A stretch of DNA of 64,000 nucleotides. It comes from Tenacibaculum maritimum NCIMB 2154 (GTDB lineage Bacteria; Bacteroidota; Bacteroidia; Flavobacteriales; Flavobacteriaceae). Below the pieces are notes generated by a model that had not been told where the DNA came from, did no database searches, and saw only the letters and a list, made by a program, of their open reading frames with translations. Position numbers and translations under genes: made by a program. The stretch lies in NCBI RefSeq assembly GCF_900119795.1, contig NZ_LT634361.1:3209001-3273000 (forward strand). Direction: 5' to 3'. Below, one piece after another: positions 48,425 to 55,243 of this stretch; positions within the stretch are counted from its first letter, which is position 1; every line of letters starts with the position of its first letter.

Positions 48425-48452
48425 CAACAGGTATATACATCAACACCTGTTG
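48425..48452 (+). terminator. Terminator of the MbnP-like gene
   Basis: Arms CAACAGGT / ACCTGTTG (48425-48432, 48445-48452) followed by TTTTTTT. The peroxidase gene must then have its own promoter or depend on read-through. Confidence 0.8.
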
Positions 48453-48477
48453 TTTTTTTAATCATCTTATAGTGAAG

Positions 48478-48587
48478 TTAGCTTTTTCTCACAACGTAGC
48501 TAAGGCTATGTTACTCAAAAAAGACGTATTAGGGCAAAAAACCCTAAATTTTCGCTTCAAAACAAAAAGTTGAAATCACTTCAGTAA
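48478..48587. repeat. Dispersed intergenic repeat, copy B (long form)
   Basis: About 110 nt, inverted relative to copy A at 35903-35993. It contains two hairpins: TTAGGG-N7-CCCTAA (present only here) and ACGTAGC-TAAG-GCTATGT. Both ends carry a partly matching TGAAGT motif, so it may be a MITE- or REP-like element. Confidence 0.85.
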
Positions 48588-48700
48588 AAAATCATAGTTT
48601 AAAAATATCCTTTCCCTTTTACTTTTTTTTACAAAAGTGGAATTGAACGGAACACGCATGTTTTTTACAAGCTTATGATAAACTCATCAAACATTAAAAG

Positions 48701-49741
48701 ATGAAAAAAATTATATTATTAATTAGCGGGTTGATCTTTTTTACAAACTGTAATAACGAAACTGTAAAATATGAAAAGGTGCCATTACCTTTTGAAAAAC
48801 CTAGTAATTTTCCTGAATTAAAATATAACTTAGAAAGTAATCCTTTGACTGATAAAGGATTTGAACTAGGAAAAAAACTATTTTATGATGGAAGATTGTC
48901 TTCTGATGGTGCTGTTGCTTGCGCTTTTTGTCATCAACAAAAATTCGCATTCACTCATCATGGCCATCAATTCAGCCATGGCGTCGAAGACAGAAAAGGA
49001 ACTCGAAATTCGCAACCTATACAAAATATGGTTTTTCAAAGCCAATTCGCTTGGGACGGAGCAGCTTTTCATTTAGATTTATTCCCTATCATTCCCATAA
49101 CTAATGAGAATGAAATGGGAGAAACCGTAACTAATGTTCTTGAAAAACTTCAACAAGATCCCTACTATCAAGATTTATACACGCTGGCATTTGAAGATGG
49201 TAAAATAAATACAGAAAATACCTTCAAAGCACTTTCTCAGTTCATGATCATGATGGTTTCAGCAAATTCTAAATACGATAAGTACATTAGGAATGAACCT
49301 GGAGGTGATTTTACGGAAAGTGAAAAAGAAGGGCTTCGTTTATTTGAAAAGAAATGCGCTTCTTGTCACAAGACTGCTTTATTTACTGATGATTCATTTA
49401 AAAACAATGGATTACCTATCAATCCAGAAATCAACGATGTAGGAAGAATGCGTGTAACTCTTTTGCCTGAAGATAAATATAAATTTAAAGTTCCTAGTCT
49501 TAGAAATATTGCTCTAACAGCTCCTTATATGCATGACGGCAGGTTTGGATCATTAAAATCTGTGCTCAATTTTTATGCTAATGGAATGCAAGAAACAGAA
49601 AACCTAGCCCCTATATTAAAACACGACAATGGTTCTTTAGGTATCCCTATGTCTTCAGAGGAACAACAAAACATAATCCTCTTTTTAGAAACTCTAACAG
49701 ATAATGAATTTATTAACGATGAAAGATTTAAAGAAAAATAA
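48701..49741 (+). CDS. Di-haem cytochrome c peroxidase (MbnH/MauG-like)
   Basis: The 346-residue lipoprotein (FFTNC, Cys17) carries two haem-binding CxxCH motifs, CAFCHQQ (Cys74-His78) and CASCHKT (Cys219-His223), plus the late family motif PYMHDGRFGSLKSVLNFY. Typical members reduce H2O2, and the MbnH/MauG branch oxidises Trp on partner proteins. The MbnP-like gene immediately upstream makes MbnH function the leading idea. A short overlap (23 nt) with the next gene suggests coupled translation. Confidence 0.9.
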   Translation: MKKIILLISGLIFFTNCNNETVKYEKVPLPFEKPSNFPELKYNLESNPLTDKGFELGKKLFYDGRLSSDGAVACAFCHQQKFAFTHHGHQFSHGVEDRKGTRNSQPIQNMVFQSQFAWDGAAFHLDLFPIIPITNENEMGETVTNVLEKLQQDPYYQDLYTLAFEDGKINTENTFKALSQFMIMMVSANSKYDKYIRNEPGGDFTESEKEGLRLFEKKCASCHKTALFTDDSFKNNGLPINPEINDVGRMRVTLLPEDKYKFKVPSLRNIALTAPYMHDGRFGSLKSVLNFYANGMQETENLAPILKHDNGSLGIPMSSEEQQNIILFLETLTDNEFINDERFKEK

Positions 49742-50696
49742 TATTCTATTCGTACTACTATCTATACTATTTTCAGCAAACAGCATAGGAAACAACCCAT
49801 TCCCTACAAGCTATGAATCTTTTTTAGAAGATTGTGATGCTTGCGGATGTGGTAATAACGGAGGTAGCTTAGGCATGGGAGGTGTTATCGATAATAATTT
49901 TATCGGTATTAGGTATTTATACCAAAAGTACAACTCCAAAGATGGAATTTTTAATAATTCGCCTAGCATTGATGAATCATTTAATACGATACAAATTTGG
50001 TCTCGAATTCCTATTACTGAAAATATAGAAATTCAAGCCTTCGTTCCCTTTCATTTCCATCATAGAAACTACATCAATAAGACAACCTCTATAAATGGAC
50101 TCGGAGATATCAGTTTATTTGCTAATTATACCTTACTAAAAAAACAAAACAGTAATTATATAGAAACAACCGATAAAATTACCTCAACAAATCATTTGTT
50201 AAAAATAGGTGGAGGAATTAAAATACCAACTGGAAAATTTGATGAAAAAATAAATAATACTATCAATCCTAGCTTTCAATTAGGCACAGGAAGTATTGAT
50301 TATATGACAAATATTCAATATACATATAAATATAATGAACTAGGGATGACTAATTTTTTAAATTACTACTTTAAGACAACCAATGAAAAAGAATATAAAT
50401 TTGGGAATCAACTCAATTTCAGCAGTTCTTTTTTTTACGTTTTTAAAGACAATCAAAATCATTCTTTCGTACCTTCTTTAGGTATTTCTGGTGAGTTTTA
50501 CAAAAGCAATAAAAAATTCAATCTCGAAATCAAAAATACTAAAGGACATGCTTTATTTTCAAATATTGGTATGGAGTATAACACTGAGAAATTAACCTTT
50601 GGTGCATTAGCTATATACCCCATAAACCAAAAATTAGCTCAAGGAACTATTGAAATAGAGTACAGAACGAGTATCTATCTTAACTACAATTTTTAA
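49719..50696 (+). CDS. Outer-membrane protein with N-terminal CDACGCG motif
   Basis: From ATG 49719 the product is 325 residues (an ATG at 49704 adds five). A signal peptide (ILFVLLSILFSANSIGN) is followed by LEDCDACGCGNNGGSLGMGG, a Cys/Gly motif that suits metal binding, and then alternating beta strands (IQIWSRIPITENIEIQAFVPF, TGKFDEKINNT) ending with YLNYNF, typical of an outer-membrane barrel. I infer a channel or binding barrel for a metal or the product of the peroxidase reaction. It overlaps the peroxidase gene. Confidence 0.75.
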   Translation: MKDLKKNNILFVLLSILFSANSIGNNPFPTSYESFLEDCDACGCGNNGGSLGMGGVIDNNFIGIRYLYQKYNSKDGIFNNSPSIDESFNTIQIWSRIPITENIEIQAFVPFHFHHRNYINKTTSINGLGDISLFANYTLLKKQNSNYIETTDKITSTNHLLKIGGGIKIPTGKFDEKINNTINPSFQLGTGSIDYMTNIQYTYKYNELGMTNFLNYYFKTTNEKEYKFGNQLNFSSSFFYVFKDNQNHSFVPSLGISGEFYKSNKKFNLEIKNTKGHALFSNIGMEYNTEKLTFGALAIYPINQKLAQGTIEIEYRTSIYLNYNF

Positions 50697-50735
50697 TTTT
50701 CTATTTCAACTGTAAACTAAAAAACACAATAATAA

Positions 50736-50770
50736 TAGAGTTATCTCTTAATAACAAGCTAGTAACTCTA
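50736..50770 (+). other. Hairpin between barrel protein and TonB receptor genes
   Basis: Arms TAGAGTTA / TAACTCTA (50736-50743, 50763-50770) with a 19-nt loop and no U-tract. A regulatory or processing role is possible. Confidence 0.35.
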
Positions 50771-50785
50771 TGTTAAAATACAATC

Positions 50786-53140
50786 ATGAATAACAAAATT
50801 TTAATCATCTGTATAGCAATTATATTACCTATAATGTCTTATTCGCAACAGATATATACAGGCAAGATTATTGACCAAAACAACAATCCTGTTGTCGGTG
50901 CTGCTATAATTTCTTTAGAAAACAAAAACAAAGGAACTACTACTGACCTTCATGGATCTTTCAGCATTACACTTACTACTCCTAGCGTACAAATATCTAG
51001 CATTGGTTTTAATACCAAAACGATCACACTACTAAAAAAAAAGAATCTTATTTCTTTAGAGGAAACCATTGAAAGCTTAGAAGAAATTATTGTATCAGCA
51101 AGTAGAGAAATCCAAAAAAGAAAAGAAATACCAGCTGCTATAGGTGTACTAAGCTCTACTCAAATAAAGGAAACAAAAGCTTTTGGTATCGAACAATTAG
51201 TAAATCAAATACCTGGAGTTTTTATGAGCACTTCAAAAGCAGCTAGTAACGAACAGCATTTCATGGCGACTAGATCTCCCATATCTACGAAATCTTTATT
51301 TCTATACATTGAAGATGGACTACCAATTAGGCCGGTAGCTGTATTCAATCATAATGCTTTATTAGAAATGAACTCTACTGCGTTTAATCGCGTAGAAGTT
51401 TTAAAAGGACCTGCTTCTAGTATTTATGGTAGTGAAGCTATTGGAGGTAGCTTTAACTTTATCACTAAAAACCCCTCAAAAGAACTAAGCGGTTCTTTAG
51501 GTCTTCAAATTAATAGTTTAGGACTCACTAGACAAGAAGCTGATATTTCAACTACAGTAAACGAAAAATATGGTTTTTATTTTGGAGGACATCATATAGC
51601 ACGAAAAAATGGCCCAGTTGCCCATTCTAACTACGAAAAAACGGCACTGACGTTTAAAAATGTGAATGATTTCTCTGAAAATTTAAAATGGATAAACACC
51701 GTTACATTCATTGATTATCGTTCAGATATGTCTGGCTCTATTTCTGAAAAAAATTATCTTGATGGAGACTATAAGAGTAATCAAACATTTACCGAAAGGG
51801 AAGCCAAATCAATCCGATTTCGCTCTTCGTTAAATAAAATATGGAATGACCATCATAAAACATCTTTCAATTTTATATACCGAAATAATGAAATGAATCA
51901 AATTCCTTCATATAGAATTAAACAACATAGAGAAAATGGAAAGCTAACAGGAACTGGAACTGGTGAAATCAATTCCAATAAGTTCACCAGTTATGTAGGT
52001 TTAATACAACATAAAATTGACTTTAACTTTGCAAGTGCATCTTTAATTACAGGAGCTACAGCAGATTTTTCTCCTCAAGACTATATAGCAGAAAAAATTG
52101 ATGTAACAGTAAATACCAATAATGCACAAAACATAGCCTACTCCCTAAAAAAAGACGCTGACATACTCAACTATGATGCCGATATTTTTAACTATGCAGG
52201 CTATGCTCAATTTGAAATTTCTCCATTGGAATCTTTAAAGTTTACTAGTGCTATTCGTTACGATGGCTTTTCTTATGATTACAACAATCGGATAGAAGAT
52301 ATCGCTGGGGTAAAAGATACTAAAGTTACCTATCATAATATTGCTCCTAAACTAGGGCTTAATTATAACATAAATAGAAACTCCGGTATTTATGTAAATT
52401 ACTCGAAAGGTTTTACTCCACCACAAACGGCATCTTTATTCAGAAATTCTAAGAATAAAATGGCCGGAAATACTGTTTTTGATCTTAACCCTGCTAAATT
52501 TAACAACTATGAAATTGGCGGATATTTCTCAGTTCCTTCAAAACTAAAGTTAGACATTGCATTATATCAACTAGATGGAAAAGACCGTCTGATTTCTATC
52601 AGAGATGCAAATGGTAATTTTGCACAAAAAAATGCAGGAAAAACACGCTCAAGAGGTATCGAATTAGGAATAAAATATAATTTCTTAGAGCACCTTTCTT
52701 TTTCCTACAGTGGAAGTTATGCTACGCATAGATATACCCGTTTCTTTCATAGAAATATTGATTATTCTAATACAGATATGCAAACCGCTCCTAATTATTT
52801 AGCCAATGCTAGCCTTACTTACAAACCTATTCAAAATTTAAATATAAGTTTAGAACATGAACAGATTGGAAAATACAATACCAGCTTTGAAAATCAAGCC
52901 ATTATTGGTAAAGACACCAATGGAAATAGTATTAAAGGCACCTCTACTTATAAAGGGCACCATGTGTTTAACCTAAGAATAACTTATAGAATCAAAAAAC
53001 TTGAAGTTTGGATGCATGCTTTAAATATATTTGACCAGTTATATGCTGTAAGAGCTTCTTATAGCCCTTGGAGTAAACAAAATTCCTATAGCATTGGAAA
53101 TCCTAAGGCTTTCCACCTCGGTGTAAAGTATAACTTTTAA
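50786..53140 (+). CDS. TonB-dependent receptor of the MbnP/MbnH-like island
   Basis: The 784-residue protein has a signal peptide (cut near SYSQQ), a carboxypeptidase-like domain (TGKIIDQNNNPVVGAAIISLENK), a plug (IPAAIGVLSSTQIKETKAFGIEQ, GPASSIYGSEAIGGSFNFITK) and a barrel ending in aromatic AFHLGVKYNF. It is 90 nt after the barrel gene, in the same direction. The combination with MbnP- and MbnH-like proteins recalls the MbnT receptor that imports copper-methanobactin; a siderophore or another metal chelate is equally possible. Confidence 0.9.
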   Translation: MNNKILIICIAIILPIMSYSQQIYTGKIIDQNNNPVVGAAIISLENKNKGTTTDLHGSFSITLTTPSVQISSIGFNTKTITLLKKKNLISLEETIESLEEIIVSASREIQKRKEIPAAIGVLSSTQIKETKAFGIEQLVNQIPGVFMSTSKAASNEQHFMATRSPISTKSLFLYIEDGLPIRPVAVFNHNALLEMNSTAFNRVEVLKGPASSIYGSEAIGGSFNFITKNPSKELSGSLGLQINSLGLTRQEADISTTVNEKYGFYFGGHHIARKNGPVAHSNYEKTALTFKNVNDFSENLKWINTVTFIDYRSDMSGSISEKNYLDGDYKSNQTFTEREAKSIRFRSSLNKIWNDHHKTSFNFIYRNNEMNQIPSYRIKQHRENGKLTGTGTGEINSNKFTSYVGLIQHKIDFNFASASLITGATADFSPQDYIAEKIDVTVNTNNAQNIAYSLKKDADILNYDADIFNYAGYAQFEISPLESLKFTSAIRYDGFSYDYNNRIEDIAGVKDTKVTYHNIAPKLGLNYNINRNSGIYVNYSKGFTPPQTASLFRNSKNKMAGNTVFDLNPAKFNNYEIGGYFSVPSKLKLDIALYQLDGKDRLISIRDANGNFAQKNAGKTRSRGIELGIKYNFLEHLSFSYSGSYATHRYTRFFHRNIDYSNTDMQTAPNYLANASLTYKPIQNLNISLEHEQIGKYNTSFENQAIIGKDTNGNSIKGTSTYKGHHVFNLRITYRIKKLEVWMHALNIFDQLYAVRASYSPWSKQNSYSIGNPKAFHLGVKYNF

Positions 53141-53233
53141 ACCAGAATCATATTAGGTTAATACTCACTTGAATAAACTTTATTCAAGTGAGTGATGCTT
53201 ATAACATTATATAATCTAAGGAAGTATCTTTTC

Positions 53234-54490
53234 ATGAAAAATCGAAAATTAAACCAATGGATCTGGAAGTGGCATTTTATAGGAGGAATCATTTCACTTC
53301 CTTTTGTACTAGTCCTTTCAATAACAGGAGCTATTTATCTATTTAATCCAGATATTGAAAAGAAAGACGTAGCCTCTTTTCAAAAAATTACGCAAAAGCA
53401 AGAAAAACAACAACTATTATCTTATCAAAAACAGTGGAAACTCGCTCAAAAAGCCTCTAAAAAGCCATTAAATAGTTTGATTATCTCTACTGACTCACTA
53501 GTAAATACCATATTTACATCAGGAAGGTTTGGTGGAAGAAAAAACATATATATCAATCCTTATTCTGGAGAAACAGTAGGTACTTTTTCTCCTAAAGATT
53601 CTTGGATGTATAATATCAGAAAACTGCATGGAGAGCTACTGGGTGGTAAAATAGGCACAAAGATTATAGAACTGGTTGCTAGTTGGATGGTTGTACTCAT
53701 TATTACGGGGTTGTATGTTTGGTGGCCATTCAAAAAAGGAATTAATGGTGTTTTTTTAATTCGTTTCAAAAAAGGGAAACAGCTCTTCTATAGAGATATA
53801 CATGCTGTTATTGGTTTTTGGATTTCTATTTTATTATTGATAACACTAGCAGGAGGGTTACCTTGGACAGATATTTTTGGAAGTAATTTTAAATGGGTTC
53901 AGAAAATCACCAATACAGGATATCCAAAAACATGGAGCGGTAAAGGACTTGCTTCAGTTCCTGCTGAAAAACCTATTACCTTAGACGAAATGGTAATCAT
54001 AGCTAAGCAACAACAACTAAAAGGAATTACAAGTATAGGCTTACCTAAAACTTCAAAAGGTACCTTTAGTGTTTCTAATAAAACTTATGATTTAGCTAGC
54101 CAGAAAATGCTACATTTCGACCAATACTCTGGAAAATTAATCAAACAGCACAACTGGAGTGATGTAGGTGTTTTAATGAGGGGGAGAATGTGGGTAATGG
54201 CTTTTCATCAAGGTCAATTTGGTACTTGGAACTGGTGGGTAATGTTTTCTTTAGCAATTATACTTACAATAATGAGCTTATCTGCTTTAGCTTCTTATTT
54301 ATTAAGAAAAAGAAAAGGTCATTGGGGAGTTCCTAAAGTACCATCAAAATTTAAAGTGGAAAAAGGAATCATATTCATACTCATACTATTAGGAGTGATA
54401 TTACCTACTTTTGGAATTAGCCTAATACTTATAACACTCATTAACACACTGCCTAAAAAGCTTATTTTTTCAAAATTATCTTCATTTTAA
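53234..54490 (+). CDS. PepSY-domain inner-membrane protein
   Basis: From ATG 53234 the product is 418 residues with four membrane helices of the PepSY-associated family: WKWHFIGGIISLPFVLVLSITG, then a periplasmic PepSY domain, KLHGELLGGKIG, VVLIITGLYVWWPF, FYRDIHAVIGFWIS, and further helices near the C-terminus. Histidines in the helices (WHF, LHGE, IHAVIG) resemble haem-binding reductases that release metal from chelates in the periplasm. PepSY proteins often follow TonB receptors for siderophores, as here. Confidence 0.88.
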   Translation: MKNRKLNQWIWKWHFIGGIISLPFVLVLSITGAIYLFNPDIEKKDVASFQKITQKQEKQQLLSYQKQWKLAQKASKKPLNSLIISTDSLVNTIFTSGRFGGRKNIYINPYSGETVGTFSPKDSWMYNIRKLHGELLGGKIGTKIIELVASWMVVLIITGLYVWWPFKKGINGVFLIRFKKGKQLFYRDIHAVIGFWISILLLITLAGGLPWTDIFGSNFKWVQKITNTGYPKTWSGKGLASVPAEKPITLDEMVIIAKQQQLKGITSIGLPKTSKGTFSVSNKTYDLASQKMLHFDQYSGKLIKQHNWSDVGVLMRGRMWVMAFHQGQFGTWNWWVMFSLAIILTIMSLSALASYLLRKRKGHWGVPKVPSKFKVEKGIIFILILLGVILPTFGISLILITLINTLPKKLIFSKLSSF

Positions 54491-54564
54491 CAGTGTCTTT
54501 ATGTAAGGAATTATACATTTAAAGACTAGTGTAATACATAAATTAATTTTTAGATCTATATAAA

Positions 54565-55107
54565 ATGAAAAAAAGAATTTTAGCATTGGTTGTTTTGGCA
54601 GTAACAATACTGTTTTCTAATGAAATTACAGCCCAAAAGTTTGCAGGACTAGATAAAAGCCCTATGGATGCTGCTACCTACCCTAGTAGTTATAGAGTAT
54701 CAGATAAATTAGTGAAAATTATTTACAGTCGCCCTCAATTAAAAGGTAGATCTCTAACAAAGTTAGCACCTGAAGGAAAAGTTTGGAGAACAGGAGCAAA
54801 CGAAGCTCCCGAAATTACTTTTTATAAAGATGTTACTTTTGGAGGAAAAAATGTAAAAGCTGGCACTTATACTTTATTTACAATTCCAGGGAAAGAAAAT
54901 TGGACCTTTATCTTAAGCACTGCTAAAAATGTTTGGGGTTCTTATTTTTATAAAGAAAATGAAGATGTAGTTCGCGTAACAGGAAAGCTTTCAAAATCTA
55001 AAAAACCTATTGAAGCTTTTTCTATTGCTTTTGATGGTAAAGATAATGATGCAACTATGTACCTAGGATGGGGAACTACTGTTGTGTCTGTTCCTGTGAA
55101 AGGATAA
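54565..55107 (+). CDS. DUF2911-family periplasmic protein
   Basis: The 180-residue protein has a signal peptide (cut near ITAQ) and the DUF2911 pattern: VKIIYSRPQLKGRS, EGKVWRTGANEAPEITF, AGTYTLFTIPGKENWTFIL. The family is common in Bacteroidota and of unknown function. It ends the island and is followed by an exceptionally long terminator. Confidence 0.88.
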   Translation: MKKRILALVVLAVTILFSNEITAQKFAGLDKSPMDAATYPSSYRVSDKLVKIIYSRPQLKGRSLTKLAPEGKVWRTGANEAPEITFYKDVTFGGKNVKAGTYTLFTIPGKENWTFILSTAKNVWGSYFYKENEDVVRVTGKLSKSKKPIEAFSIAFDGKDNDATMYLGWGTTVVSVPVKG

Positions 55108-55119
55108 CGAAAAACAATC

Positions 55120-55174
55120 ATAAAATACATAAAAAAACCTTTTCGGGAAGAAAAGGTTTTTTTATGTATTTTAT
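55120..55174. terminator. Terminator with 25-bp perfect stem
   Basis: Perfect 25-nt arms (55120-55144, 55150-55174) with a 5-nt GGGAA loop. The stem centre is AACCTTTTC / GAAAAGGTT with A7/T7 blocks. It is the longest perfect hairpin I found in the window and separates the metal island from leuS. Confidence 0.9.
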
Positions 55175-55214
55175 TTCAATGTAATGGATGTTTTATACTT
55201 CCAAACAATAAGCG

Positions 55215-55222
55215 TAAATTTG
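55215..55222 (+). promoter_or_regulatory. -7 promoter box of leuS
   Basis: TAAATTTG matches TAnnTTTG, 21 nt before the ATG at 55244. It rules out the in-frame ATG at 55184 as the start. Confidence 0.55.
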
Positions 55223-55243
55223 CAGCTTCTTAAAAGATATACA

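Larger units (their letters stand above)
48414..48700. other. Intergenic region: MbnP terminator and repeat copy B
   Basis: This 287-nt gap contains a terminator (48425-48452) and the long form of the dispersed repeat (48478-48587). A 67-codon open frame that runs across it overlaps the MbnP gene and is not coding. Confidence 0.7.

Noticed and set aside
48370..48573. 67-codon open frame spanning the MbnP end and the repeat
   Set aside because: It overlaps MbnP coding sequence, crosses a terminator and reads through a dispersed repeat.
55184..55243. Upstream start of leuS
   Set aside because: The TAAATTTG box at 55215-55222 lies inside this segment, so it would precede the transcript; conserved LeuRS begins near 55244.
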